Source: Bacteroidota bacterium (GTDB taxonomy: Bacteria > Bacteroidota > Bacteroidia > CAIKAF01). From it: DNA of 33,723 nucleotides. Location: the NCBI GenBank assembly GCA_023432985.1, contig JAEZEQ010000049.1, positions 1-33,723 on the forward strand, read 5' to 3'. The position numbers and the translations under genes were made by a program. Positions 8,790-18,000 of the stretch are shown in pieces (position 1 is the stretch's first letter; each line of letters begins with the position of its first letter). The notes below the pieces were generated by a model that made no database searches, was not told where the DNA came from, and worked only from the letters and a program-made list of their open reading frames with translations.

Positions 8790-10895
8790 TTAGGCATTCA
8801 CTTTACCTTTTACTTTAGCAATAACCTCATCTTGAACATTTCGCGGTGCGATATCATAATGAGAGAATTCCATAGTTGAAGTTGCACGACCTGAAGATAG
8901 GGTACGTAATTGAGTTACATAACCAAACATTTCGCTGAGTGGAACTTTAGCTTTCACAACGCGTGAACCTGAACGGCTGTCCATTCCTTCGATCAGACCT
9001 CTTCTACGGTTTAAGTCGCCCACGATATCACCCATATTTTCTTCGGGAGTAAGTACTTCCAATTTCATAATAGGTTCGAGGAGTACCGGGGAACATTTAG
9101 GTAATGCTTCACGGAATGCCATTTTCGCACAAAGTTCAAAAGAAAGTGCATCTGAGTCCACCGCGTGGAATGAACCATCGATTAGAGACACTTTAAGCGA
9201 AGTCATAGGATAACCGGCGAGTACACCTGTTTTCATTGCATCAGCAAATCCTTTTTGCACAGAAGGGATAAATTCTCTTGGGATAGCTCCACCTTTAATA
9301 AGGTCAACAAATTCCAATCCTTCTTTTTCTTTATCACCGGGTTCAATTTTCACGATAATATCGGCAAATTTACCACGACCTCCGGATTGTTTCTTGTATA
9401 CTTCGCGGTGATCGGCAGAAGAGTTGATAGCCTCTTTGTAGGCTACTTGCGGAGCACCTTGATTACATTCCACTTTAAATTCGCGTTTTAGACGATCTAG
9501 AATAATATCCAGGTGAAGTTCGCCCATACCGCTAATAACCGTTTGACCCGTTTCGTGGTCTGATTCAACTTTAAAGGTTGGATCTTCTTCTGCCAATTTA
9601 GCAAGAGCCATACCCAATTTATCAACATCGGCTTGAGTTTTAGGCTCAATAGCCAATCCGATTACCGGTTCAGGGAAGTCCATAGATTCCAATACAATGG
9701 GTGCATTTTCATCACACAAAGTATCTCCTGTTTTAATATCTTTAAATCCAACCACAGCACCGATATCACCTGCGGTAATGTAATCAATTTGATTTTGCTT
9801 ATTGGCGTGCATTTGGAAGATACGCGAGATACGTTCTTTATTACCCGAGCGGGTATTGTAGACGTATGAGCCGGCATCCAATTTTCCTGAATAAGCACGA
9901 ATAAAACAAAGGCGACCTACGAAAGGATCCGTTGCAATTTTAAATGCAAGTGCAGAGAAGGGTTCTTTTTCGGAAGGTTTACGTGAAGCTTCTTCGCCTG
10001 TATTTGGATTTGTACCAACAATAGCTTCCACATCCATTGGAGAAGGAAGCAGGTGCATAACATAATCCAACATAGTTTGAACCCCTTTATTTTTGAAAGA
10101 AGAACCACAAACCATAGGTACGATAGCCATATCTATAGTTGCTTTACGCAAAGCGGTAAGGATTTCTTCTTCGGTAATAGAAGCGGGGTCATCGAAATAC
10201 TTAACCATAAGGTTTTCGTCGTATTCGGCAACAGCTTCCAGAAGATTTTCTCTCCATTGTTTTGCATCATCGATTAAATCATCGGGAATAGGAACCTCTG
10301 TAAAGGTCATACCTTTAGATTCCTCATCCCATACGATACCGCGGAAGTTCACTAAATCTACCACACCTTTGAAGGTATCTTCAGAACCGATGGGTAATTG
10401 AAGAGGCACGGCATTAGAACCAAGCATTTCCTTAACTTGTTTTACCACATTAAGGAAATCGGCACCCTGACGGTCCATTTTATTCACAAAACCGATACGG
10501 GCAACCTTATAGTTATTTGCCAGACGCCAGTTTGTTTCAGATTGAGGTTCAACTCCGTCAACGGCGCTAAACAAGAAAACCAATCCATCCAAAATACGTA
10601 GCGAGCGGTTTACCTCAACGGTAAAATCCACGTGACCCGGAGTATCAATAATATTCACGTTATACTTATTACCGCGATAGTTCCAATAAACGGTAACCGC
10701 AGCTGAAGTAATGGTGATACCACGCTCTTGTTCCTGAGCCATCCAGTCGGTAGTAGCCGAACCTTCGTGAGTTTCACCCAATTTATGGTTTACACCGGAA
10801 TAATACAAAATACGCTCGGTGGTGGTCGTTTTCCCCGCATCAATGTGCGCAGCAATACCAATATTACGCGTATATCTTAAGTCTCTGTTTGACAT
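8790..10895 (-). CDS. fusA: Translation elongation factor G
   Basis: 701 residues, normal length for EF-G. The GTPase motifs are all visible: G1 'AHIDAGKTTTTERILYY' near residue 16, G3 'DTPGHVDFTVEV' near 89, and G4 'NKMDRQGAD' near 141. The C-terminal domains IV-V are intact, with 'GGRGKFADIIVKIEPGD' and 'MGDIVGDLNRRRGLIEGMDS'. EF-G drives GTP-dependent translocation on the ribosome and, with ribosome recycling factor, ribosome recycling. It is the last gene of the rpsL-rpsG-fusA operon, 24 bp after rpsG, and ends in a strong terminator. No tuf or S10 cluster follows, which differs from the common str-S10 arrangement. Confidence 0.98.
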   Translation of the reverse strand: MSNRDLRYTRNIGIAAHIDAGKTTTTERILYYSGVNHKLGETHEGSATTDWMAQEQERGITITSAAVTVYWNYRGNKYNVNIIDTPGHVDFTVEVNRSLRILDGLVFLFSAVDGVEPQSETNWRLANNYKVARIGFVNKMDRQGADFLNVVKQVKEMLGSNAVPLQLPIGSEDTFKGVVDLVNFRGIVWDEESKGMTFTEVPIPDDLIDDAKQWRENLLEAVAEYDENLMVKYFDDPASITEEEILTALRKATIDMAIVPMVCGSSFKNKGVQTMLDYVMHLLPSPMDVEAIVGTNPNTGEEASRKPSEKEPFSALAFKIATDPFVGRLCFIRAYSGKLDAGSYVYNTRSGNKERISRIFQMHANKQNQIDYITAGDIGAVVGFKDIKTGDTLCDENAPIVLESMDFPEPVIGLAIEPKTQADVDKLGMALAKLAEEDPTFKVESDHETGQTVISGMGELHLDIILDRLKREFKVECNQGAPQVAYKEAINSSADHREVYKKQSGGRGKFADIIVKIEPGDKEKEGLEFVDLIKGGAIPREFIPSVQKGFADAMKTGVLAGYPMTSLKVSLIDGSFHAVDSDALSFELCAKMAFREALPKCSPVLLEPIMKLEVLTPEENMGDIVGDLNRRRGLIEGMDSRSGSRVVKAKVPLSEMFGYVTQLRTLSSGRATSTMEFSHYDIAPRNVQDEVIAKVKGKVNA

Positions 10896-10919
10896 GTGTT
10901 GTATATTACTTTACTAAAA

Positions 10920-11390
10920 TTATCTAAATCTAAAGTGAGCGAATGCCTTATTCGCGTCAGCCATACGATGCGTATCTTCTTTCTTCTTGAAAGCTCCGCC
11001 TTCGTTTTTGTATGCCGCAATAATTTCTGAGGCTAATTTACGGGCCATGGTTTTTTCATTACGCTTACGGGCGAATAAAATCATCCATTTCATGGCCATT
11101 GAAGTTTTTCTCGCAGAACGAATTTCTTGCGGAATCTGGAAAGTGGCACCACCTACACGGCGTGAGCGTACTTCAACCTGAGGAGTCACATTTTCCAATG
11201 CTTTTCTCCAAACTTCAAGCCCATCTTCTCCTGTTTTAGTAGCTACCTCATCTAGGGCATTGTAAAAAATCTCATACGATAAACTCTTCTTTCCATCGTA
11301 CATAAGATTATTTACAAACTTAGTAACGGTAACATCTCCGAATTTCGGATCAGGAAGAATAATTCTAGCTTTTGGTTTACTCTTTCTCAT
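10920..11390 (-). CDS. rpsG: 30S ribosomal protein S7
   Basis: 156 residues, typical for bacterial uS7. The basic N-terminus ('MRKSKPKARIILPDPKFGD') and the conserved segments 'LEVWRKALENVTPQVEVRSR', 'VGGATFQIPQEI' and the C-terminal 'RMADANKAFAHFRF' fit the family. S7 is a primary 16S rRNA binder that nucleates the 30S head and contacts the E-site tRNA. The gene lies 27 bp after rpsL and 24 bp before fusA, in one transcription unit. In other bacteria S7 represses its own operon by binding the intercistronic region; the very short gaps here leave little room for such a structure. Confidence 0.98.
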   Translation of the reverse strand: MRKSKPKARIILPDPKFGDVTVTKFVNNLMYDGKKSLSYEIFYNALDEVATKTGEDGLEVWRKALENVTPQVEVRSRRVGGATFQIPQEIRSARKTSMAMKWMILFARKRNEKTMARKLASEIIAAYKNEGGAFKKKEDTHRMADANKAFAHFRFR

Positions 11391-11417
11391 TTTTTAAAAT
11401 GTTTTTCTTTTAATGTA

Positions 11418-11816
11418 TTATTTCTTTTTAGCCGGCGCTGCTCCCGGTTTTGGACGTTTAGCTCCATATTTCGATCTACGCTGACGACGTGCATCTACAC
11501 CCGAGGTATCCAATGCACCACGAACGATATGATAACGTACTCCCGGTAAGTCTTTCACCCTTCCACCACGTACCAAAACGATACTGTGCTCTTGTAGGTT
11601 ATGACCTTCACCCGGAATGTAAGCGATGATCTCAATCTTGTTTGTTAAACGAACCTTCGCTACCTTACGCATAGCTGAATTCGGCTTTTTAGGTGTTGTC
11701 GTGTAAACACGAGTACAAACACCTCGACGCTGTGGACATGACTCCAGGGCAATAGATTTACTTTTCTTTTCAATCTTTGTTCTGCCCTTGCGTACCAACT
11801 GTTGAATTGTAGGCAT
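11418..11816 (-). CDS. rpsL: 30S ribosomal protein S12
   Basis: 132 residues. Near-universal uS12 blocks are present: 'CPQRRGVCTRVYTTTPKKPN' (about 27-46), 'AYIPGEGHNLQEHSIVLVRG' (65-84) and 'RVKDLPGVRYHIVRGALD' (86-103). Lys43 and Lys88, equivalent to the classic E. coli streptomycin-resistance positions 42 and 87, are both wild-type lysines. Asp89, equivalent to E. coli Asp88, is the residue that RimO methylthiolates, and rimO is encoded at 29739-31052 in this window. S12 sits in the decoding centre and controls fidelity. It is the first gene of the rpsL-rpsG-fusA operon, with its own consensus promoter upstream. Confidence 0.98.
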   Translation of the reverse strand: MPTIQQLVRKGRTKIEKKSKSIALESCPQRRGVCTRVYTTTPKKPNSAMRKVAKVRLTNKIEIIAYIPGEGHNLQEHSIVLVRGGRVKDLPGVRYHIVRGALDTSGVDARRQRRSKYGAKRPKPGAAPAKKK

Positions 11817-11861
11817 TCTTTAATTGTTTAATTTTCAGTTTGTAAAATAATATAAATATAC

Positions 11862-11879
11862 GTTCCCACTTTTTGGGAC
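11862..11879 (-). promoter_or_regulatory. Hairpin at the 5' end of the rpsL leader
   Basis: On the minus strand GTCCCA and TGGGAAC pair (6 bp with one bulged A) around an AAAAG loop. It lies directly after the -7 element, so it would be the first structure of the mRNA. It could protect the 5' end or be a regulatory site; there is no T tract, so it is not a terminator. Function inferred only. Confidence 0.4.
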
Positions 11880-11881
11880 GG

Positions 11882-11915
11882 CAAAAGTAGGATTTTTCTT
11901 TTTAATTAGCAACAA
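11882..11915 (-). promoter_or_regulatory. Bacteroidota-type promoter of rpsL-rpsG-fusA
   Basis: Minus strand: TTGTTG as the -33 element, 20-nt spacer, then TACTTTTG as the -7 element, a full match to TAnnTTTG. It lies about 65 bp upstream of the rpsL start and downstream of the rpmB terminator. Confidence 0.85.
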
Positions 11916-11962
11916 TTTACCGCATTTATTTCGGATTTAACTCCATTTAATCAGCCATAAAC

Positions 11963-11994
11963 AAAAAAATGTCGCCCCATTTACGGAACGACAT
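11963..11994 (-). terminator. Rho-independent terminator after rpmB
   Basis: Minus strand: ATGTCGTTCC and GGGGCGACAT form a 10-bp stem (two G-U pairs) around GTAAAT, followed by seven T. It begins about 30 bp after the rpmB stop, so rpmB is insulated from the rpsL operon that follows. Confidence 0.92.
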
Positions 11995-12025
11995 ATCAAT
12001 ACTTATTTGATCTTGAAAAATAAAA

Positions 12026-12262
12026 TTATCCAATAATTCCTTTTTCCCAAGAACGTTTTAATGCTTCTTTCACACCAATCTTATTAATAATCTTAATTCC
12101 TTTGGCGGTCAAACGCAAAGTAATCCACTCCTGCTCTTCTTCTAACCAAAAACGCTTTGTCTGAAGATTCGGATTGAATACACGCTTCGTCTTAATATTT
12201 GAGTGGGAAACATGATTTCCTCTTTGTACTCCTTTTCCTGTTATTACACAAATCTTTGCCAT
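12026..12262 (-). CDS. rpmB: 50S ribosomal protein L28
   Basis: 78 residues from the ATG at 12262 ('MAKICVITGKGVQRGNHVSH'), matching the usual start and length of Bacteroidota bL28. The body 'RVFNPNLQTKRFWLEEEQEW' and 'LRLTAKGIKIINKIG' are family hallmarks. An upstream in-frame ATG at 12316 would add 18 residues, but it lies upstream of the -7 element at 12295-12302, so it would not be on the transcript; I reject it. There are no CxxC zinc-type motifs, so this looks like the zinc-free form. The gene has its own promoter and terminator and no rpmG partner beside it. Confidence 0.95.
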   Translation of the reverse strand: MAKICVITGKGVQRGNHVSHSNIKTKRVFNPNLQTKRFWLEEEQEWITLRLTAKGIKIINKIGVKEALKRSWEKGIIG

Positions 12263-12294
12263 ATCTACTAAAATGGATTCATTATTTTGGGTTG

Positions 12295-12324
12295 CAAAAG
12301 TAAACATCTTTTTCACTTTTACAA
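12295..12324 (-). promoter_or_regulatory. Bacteroidota-type promoter of rpmB
   Basis: Minus strand: TTG (-33), 19-nt spacer, TACTTTTG (-7). It lies about 33 bp upstream of the L28 start codon and within 10 bp of the end of rsmE. The -7 element is identical to that of the rpsL promoter. Confidence 0.85.
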
Positions 12325-12333
12325 AACTTATCT

Positions 12334-13044
12334 TTATTTTTTTTCAATATTTTCTCTGTTTCCATAAAACCAGGACAATACATGTATTGCCGCTGTTTCC
12401 GTCCGCAATCGATGTTCGCCCAAACTTACCAAATCTCCCCCCCGCTCCAAAAAAGCGGTGACTTCCTCCTCCGTAAAATCCCCTTCAGGCCCTATAAAAA
12501 ACAAAATATCCTTCTCTCTATGCTTTTCCTCAAATGCCTTTACACTCATTTTATCTCCATCTCCACAATAGGCTAATCCCATATCGAAGCCCAGTCCCAT
12601 ACATTGCTCGAAACTTTGCAATTCGTGCAATTCGGGCATAAAAACATTTTTACTTTGCTTCATTCCCGCAAGCAATATACGCTGTGCTCTTTCTTTGTTG
12701 AACTTCACTTTCTCGCTGTTCCGCGTGCGTATGGGATATATAGCCCGCGCGCCCAATTCGACAGATTTTTCTAAAAACCAATCAAACCTATCGTTCTGTT
12801 TTGTCGGCGCTATGGCTATGCTTACACCCACTTTCGGGGCCGTAAACACCTCATATTGCACCACCTCCAGTATGCTATGCTTGGGGTGACTTTGCACTAC
12901 CCTGGCCTCATATACCGTCCCTCGCCCGTCATAAACCCAAACCATAGTACCCGACTGTATGCGCAGCACTTTATTCAAATGCAAACTTTCGCTTTCTGCC
13001 AGTTCTATCATTCCGCCTTCGGCCTGTCCGTGAAAAATAACCAT
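12334..13044 (-). CDS. rsmE: 16S rRNA (uracil(1498)-N(3))-methyltransferase
   Basis: 236 residues, normal for RsmE. The N-terminal PUA-like part ('LHLNKVLRIQSGTMVWVYDG') is followed by the SPOUT methyltransferase fold: 'AIAPTKQNDRFDWFLEKSVE', 'SEKVKFNKERAQRILLAGMK', then the SAM-binding knot 'FFIGPEGDFTEEEV' and 'SLGEHRLRTETAAIHVL'. The enzyme methylates U1498 of 16S rRNA in the 30S subunit, using SAM. It starts 4 nt after the lipid kinase gene and is the last gene of a tight tdh-kinase-rsmE operon, just ahead of the separate rpmB promoter. Confidence 0.95.
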   Translation of the reverse strand: MVIFHGQAEGGMIELAESESLHLNKVLRIQSGTMVWVYDGRGTVYEARVVQSHPKHSILEVVQYEVFTAPKVGVSIAIAPTKQNDRFDWFLEKSVELGARAIYPIRTRNSEKVKFNKERAQRILLAGMKQSKNVFMPELHELQSFEQCMGLGFDMGLAYCGDGDKMSVKAFEEKHREKDILFFIGPEGDFTEEEVTAFLERGGDLVSLGEHRLRTETAAIHVLSWFYGNRENIEKK

Positions 13045-13047
13045 ATA

Positions 13048-13962
13048 CTAAGGAACTAAGATACGTAATGCGCCGGGTAAAACTTTAAAATAAAATGGAG
13101 AAAATCCCAATAGTTCTCCGTCGCACTCAAGTCGAACTTTCGGATTGGATGCTATGCGAATTTCCTCTGTAGAAAAGGTGTCAATTTTCTCATTCTTCAC
13201 AAATGAGCCATCATAAAGCCTGGGTGTTTCTCTCAACATTTCCAATACGCTTAAATCTTTGATGACCGTTACGGCCAATTTCCCATTATCGAGTTTAGCA
13301 TGCGGACATTGTTCCATCCCGTTTCCATTAAAACGGCCTTTGCCCACACAGGCACTGAACACTTTCCCCGTATATTGATAAGTGGCCGTTTGAATCTGCA
13401 TTTGGGTAGCTTTATACTTAAGCAATAAACGAAACAGGGTTATTAGATAGGTAAATTTTCCCATTTTTCTTTTTTGCTTTTGGATTCCTTCTACCACAAA
13501 AGCATCATAACCCAATCCTGCTATATTGGCAAAATAAGCCTTTTTTGTTTCTTCGCCCCATTGGCATTCGGCATATCCTATATCTAAACGCCTTTCATTT
13601 TGGCGGATTAAAAGCTTTAAAGCCTCTTTGGGATCTGTGGGTATTGCTACCGACTTCACCCAATCGTTCCCGGTTCCAAATGGAATAAAAGAGATGAGTA
13701 TTTCATCGGGAGCCACAACTTGTTGATGAAAAATGGCATTCAGCACCTGGTTCATCGTTCCATCTCCTCCACATATCAGAAGCTTACGGAAACCTTTATT
13801 TATGCCTAGCATAGCCCGCTCAAATGCCATTTTTTGATCGGCATCACATATCTCAGCTTTCAATCCGTTCGCAAGCATAAAAGATTCCAATTCCTTTATA
13901 AAAGGCGTGGCATTTCCGCTTCCTGAAATGGGATTAGCTATTACAAACCAGGCGTTATCCAT
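13048..13962 (-). CDS. Diacylglycerol/lipid kinase family protein (YegS/DagK type)
   Basis: 304 residues. The N-terminal DAGK catalytic domain has the nucleotide-binding motif GGDGT at residues 65-69 ('LLICGGDGTMNQVLNAIF'), 'SFIPFGTGNDWVKSV' and the early 'VIANPISGSGNA'. The C-terminal beta domain contains 'RLDIGYAECQWG' and 'RLECDGELLGFSPFYFKVLP', as in YegS. Enzymes of this family phosphorylate diacylglycerol or related lipids with ATP at the inner membrane; the exact lipid cannot be told from sequence. The gene lies 4 nt from both neighbours (tdh upstream, rsmE downstream), so the three are probably cotranscribed although functionally unrelated. Confidence 0.9.
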   Translation of the reverse strand: MDNAWFVIANPISGSGNATPFIKELESFMLANGLKAEICDADQKMAFERAMLGINKGFRKLLICGGDGTMNQVLNAIFHQQVVAPDEILISFIPFGTGNDWVKSVAIPTDPKEALKLLIRQNERRLDIGYAECQWGEETKKAYFANIAGLGYDAFVVEGIQKQKRKMGKFTYLITLFRLLLKYKATQMQIQTATYQYTGKVFSACVGKGRFNGNGMEQCPHAKLDNGKLAVTVIKDLSVLEMLRETPRLYDGSFVKNEKIDTFSTEEIRIASNPKVRLECDGELLGFSPFYFKVLPGALRILVP

Positions 13963-13965
13963 AGC

Positions 13966-14913
13966 TTATTTTGTGGCATATATTGATTCCAACTGCTTAA
14001 GCATATCGGCACACATACTTTCCATACTGTACTCCGGTTTCCAGCCCCATTGGGCACGTGCAACGGAATCGTCTATACTGGCCGGCCAATTGTCCGCAAT
14101 TTGTTGCCTGAAATCGGGATTGTAGCTTATTTGAAAATCGGGTTTATATTTTCTTATTTCTGCTGCCAATTGTTCGGGTGTAAAACTAAATGCCGCCAAA
14201 TTATAGGAACTGCGAATTTTGATTTTTTCGGCCGGAGCTTCCATTAATTCCACCGTCGCCCGAATGGCATCGGGCATATACATCATAGGTAATTCGGTAT
14301 CCTTGCTTAAAAAACTGCAATAGGCATTATCAAGTATTGCTTTATGAAATATATCTACCGCATAATCGGTTGTACCTCCACCCGGGGCAGCAGTATAACT
14401 TATCAGTCCGGGATAACGCAAGCTGCGCACATCTATTCCGTATTTCGCATGATACCATTCGCACCAACGTTCGCCTGCTTGTTTACTGATTCCATATACT
14501 GTTGTGGGCTCACAAACTGTAAATTGAGGTGTTGCCACACGGGGCGTACTTGGCCCGAAAACCGCAATGCTGCTTGGCCAGTATAATTGTTTGATATGCC
14601 CTTCTTTTGCCAAATTCAGACATATAAACAATGTATTCATATTCAAAGCCCAGGCTTTATCGGGATAAGTTTCTCCCGTAGCCGAAAGCATGGCTGCCAA
14701 CAAATAAATACATTCAATTTGTTCCCTTTTCACCAATTCATACACGGCTTGCGCATCGGTGGCATCTAATTTTTCGAAACGACACGGGGAAATGGATTTC
14801 TGATTCAAATCGCTTTCAATCACATTTTCGGCACCATATCTTGCCGCCAAATATGTGGTGAGCTCGGTACCTATTTGACCCTGTGAGCCTATAATTAAAA
14901 CCTTTTTTTGCAT
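13966..14913 (-). CDS. L-threonine 3-dehydrogenase, short-chain (epimerase-like) type
   Basis: 315 residues from the ATG at 14913 ('MQKKVLIIGSQGQIGTEL'). The frame extends upstream to 14961, but that start lies upstream of the -7 element at 14932-14939, so I prefer the shorter form. The Rossmann motif GSQGQIG is at 9-15, Tyr140-x3-Lys144 is the catalytic pair ('VYGISKQAGERW'), and Ser114/115 lies in 'WPSSIAVFG'. The segment 'RYPGLISYTAAPGGGTTDYA' is characteristic of NAD-dependent L-threonine dehydrogenases of the extended SDR family, known from Flavobacterium and animals. It oxidises threonine to 2-amino-3-ketobutyrate. The usual partner, kbl, is not in the window. First gene of the operon with the lipid kinase and rsmE. 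Confidence 0.9.
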   Translation of the reverse strand: MQKKVLIIGSQGQIGTELTTYLAARYGAENVIESDLNQKSISPCRFEKLDATDAQAVYELVKREQIECIYLLAAMLSATGETYPDKAWALNMNTLFICLNLAKEGHIKQLYWPSSIAVFGPSTPRVATPQFTVCEPTTVYGISKQAGERWCEWYHAKYGIDVRSLRYPGLISYTAAPGGGTTDYAVDIFHKAILDNAYCSFLSKDTELPMMYMPDAIRATVELMEAPAEKIKIRSSYNLAAFSFTPEQLAAEIRKYKPDFQISYNPDFRQQIADNWPASIDDSVARAQWGWKPEYSMESMCADMLKQLESIYATK

Positions 14914-14931
14914 AGTTTTCCAATCAATCCA

Positions 14932-14939
14932 CAAATGTA
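14932..14939 (-). promoter_or_regulatory. Probable -7 promoter element of the tdh operon
   Basis: Minus strand TACATTTG, a full TAnnTTTG match, 18 bp upstream of the tdh ATG. The -33 side has no clean TTG at 17-23 nt. It supports the start at 14913. Confidence 0.6.
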
Positions 14940-15007
14940 GTATAAAGTCTGAAATGTTCATTTTTTTAATCCCAATTTATGGCAGACTTATATCAGGACT
15001 TTATTTG

Positions 15008-15015
15008 TACTTTTG
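15008..15015 (+). promoter_or_regulatory. Probable -7 promoter element of the SprA-like gene
   Basis: TACTTTTG, identical to the rpsL and rpmB elements, ends 14 bp before the ATG at 15030. No clear TTG -33 element. It is divergent from the tdh promoter and supports the later start of the gene. Confidence 0.6.
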
Positions 15016-15029
15016 AACTCCCGGAATCC

Positions 15030-18000
15030 ATGAAAAAACTGCTGATTATCCTCCTCTATTTCCTTTTTGCGCTTGGCAATTATGCACAGCATACTAAGGT
15101 TTTTGCGGTACAGGACAGCATAAAGGTCGACTCGCTCAGTTTGCGCGAAAGCAGTGTGGAGGTTTTTATAGGTTCCGAGAAATTGGACACAATATTCTAC
15201 AAGGTTGATTGGAAAAAAAGTTTGCTATATTTCAATCTGAATCAAGAAAATCTGAACGGATTCGATTCCCTGCGCATTTCTTATAAAACCTGGCCTATAT
15301 ACTTCGGAAAATCTTTTGCGTTGCGCAATCCCCAATTTAAAGACAGCAGTCAGCATATCTTGTGGACAGAGAGTATGGCCCAAGAAAAAGAAGAGCCCTT
15401 TTTTCAGACCGGTGGCTTAGAAAAATCGGGATCTTTATTACGCGGAATCAGTCTGGGCAATAGCCAAAGTCTTTCTCTGCAATCGGCTTTGAACCTTCAA
15501 TTGAGCGGACAATTGGCCGACAATGTGGAAATCAGGGCTTCCATTTCGGACGAAAATATTCCCATTCAGCCCGAGGGTACCACCCAACGTATTGCAGATT
15601 TTGATCGGATTTTTATTGAAATAAGCATAGCCAAACAGAAAATTATAGCCGGAGATTTTATCCTCAATAAGCCCAATAGTTATTTTATGAATTATTTCAA
15701 AAAAGGGCAAGGCTTACAAATTCAAACCCGGTTCGACAATACTTCCATTTTCAAAAAAAATGCGCCCAAGGGGCAAATGTTGCTGCAGGCTTCGGGAGCC
15801 ATAGCAAGGGGAAAATTTGCGCGAAATAATTTCAACGGACAGGAGGGCAATCAGGGTCCATATAGACTCAGTGGGGCCAATGGTGAGCAATTTATTGTGG
15901 TTTTATCGGGAACAGAAAGAGTATTTATAGATGGAAAATTATTGGTTCGAGGCCGGGAAAATGATTATATCATCGATTATAATACGGCCGAAATTACCTT
16001 TACGGCACGGCAGTTAATTACCAAAGATCGTCGTATCAGTGTTGAGTTTGAATACAGTGAACGCAATTACGGGCGTTTGATGTATCAGGTGGGAAATGAG
16101 TGGAGCATGGGTAATTTTTCGTACAGGTTGAATTTTTTCACCGAACAGGATTTAAAAAATCAATCCCTTCAACAAAGCTTAAGTCCGGAACATATACTTC
16201 TTTTAAACAGTATTGGCGATAAGGAAGATTTGGCAGTAGCTCCATCGGTGACTTATGTCGATTTTAACCCGAACGAAATATTATACAAAGCCATAGACAG
16301 CATTCAATCCGGCGACACCATACGTATATACAAATACAGTACACACCCCGACAGCGCCCGATACAGAGTATATTTCAGTCAGGTCAGCACCGCGACAGGA
16401 AATTATGCGCTCGAACAAAATACGGCCAATGGCAAAGTCTACAGATATGTGGGTCCGGGAAACGGAGATTTTATTGCAGCGATTAAGCTCGTAAGTCCCA
16501 AAACCCAAAGAATGTTCAGCTTTGGAGCCAGCTGGCAACTGCATAAAAACTTTAAAGTTGACGCCGAATTGGCCTATAGTATTTTCGATAAAAACAGCTT
16601 TTCGACCATAGACAATAAAGACAATGGAGGCTATGCCTACACCGTGCAGTTTATCTATAACAAGAAAATAAAAAACAAGAAAAACAAAGCTCGGAGTATA
16701 GACTGGATATTGAAATATGAACAAGTAGAAAAAAGCTTCACACCTATTGTTCGCTGGCGAAATGTGGAATTTGAACGGGATTTTAACCTGGGCGCTGTTG
16801 TGGGGCATGAATATATTCCATCCTTTAGTTTGAATTATTACGGCAGTGCGCACAGCAAGCTTCATTTTAAATCCACAGCCTTTATTAAAGAAGCCTTATT
16901 TCTCAAAAACGATGTACGCTATATTTATAAAAAGCAAGGATGGGATATAAATCTTTGGGCGGCAACGCTTCATTCCGACGGATTGGTAAAAACTCAATTC
17001 TACCGCCAACAGAGCGATATAAAAAGAGATATAGGTCGGCATTTGCAGATACAACTGACCGGAGAAACAGAATACAATTCCATGCGTACAGACAGTCTGC
17101 TTTCGAATAGTTATATGTTCAACGACTGGCAATTATCCATAGGATCGCCCGACAGCAACAGTAAGTGGAAATGGAAACTTTTTTATCGTCCGCGTATAGA
17201 TCACAGGCCTATGGCGCAGGCTCTTCATTTTGCCGGATTGGGACAAAATATGGGGATGGAATTGAAGGCACAAATCAATAAACAGCAGAATCTCTCCCTT
17301 TTGTTTACCTACAGAGATTTCAAAAAGGGAAAATATGAATTATTGCCCGAAACAGAAAACAGCAATTCGGCCACGGGGAGACTGGAATACAATGCGCGTT
17401 TGCTGAATCAGAGCATACAAATCAACACTTTTTATGAGTTGGGGAGTGGCATGGAAAACAAGAAAGACTATAGTTTTATCCGCGTAAACAATGGTCAGGG
17501 CACTCATTATTGGGAAATCGGCTTAGATTTTAACGGGAATGGAGTTCCGGATTTAGACGAATTTCAGGAGGCTCAATTTGTGGGGCAGGGCAATTATGTC
17601 AAAATTCTCGTTCCATCCTTAGAATATGTAAAAACTTACAATACGCAATTCAACCAAAATCTATTATTAAAATTTCCGGCCAATTACCGAAATGGGAAAA
17701 AATGGCAACGTATTTTATATAAATTCAGCAATCAAACCGTTTACAGAATCAACAAAAAAACGCAGAATCCGGCTTTAGACAAAGTATTAAATCCTTTTTC
17801 GGCGGCTTATGGAGACAGCAGTATCCCCTATTTGCATTATTCCTTTCGCAATACTTTTTATTTCAATAAAAATGAAGGCAGATACGGCATAGATATTGAA
17901 TATAGGGATATACGCAGTAAATCATCACTAACCAATGGTATAGACAGCCGGCAAGACGAGGCCTGGCAAATTCGCAGTCGCTACAACATAAGTCGCCGCA

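Noticed and set aside
12263..12316. Longer N-terminus for L28 from the upstream ATG
   Set aside because: The promoter -7 element lies between this ATG and the standard start, and L28 proteins begin at MAKIC.
14979..15029. Earlier start of the SprA-like gene
   Set aside because: It would put 17 polar residues ahead of a clean signal peptide and lies upstream of the -7 element at 15008-15015.
16281..16865. Minus-strand open frame of 194 codons within the SprA-like gene
   Set aside because: It lies fully opposite a well-supported gene and has no recognisable motif or promoter.
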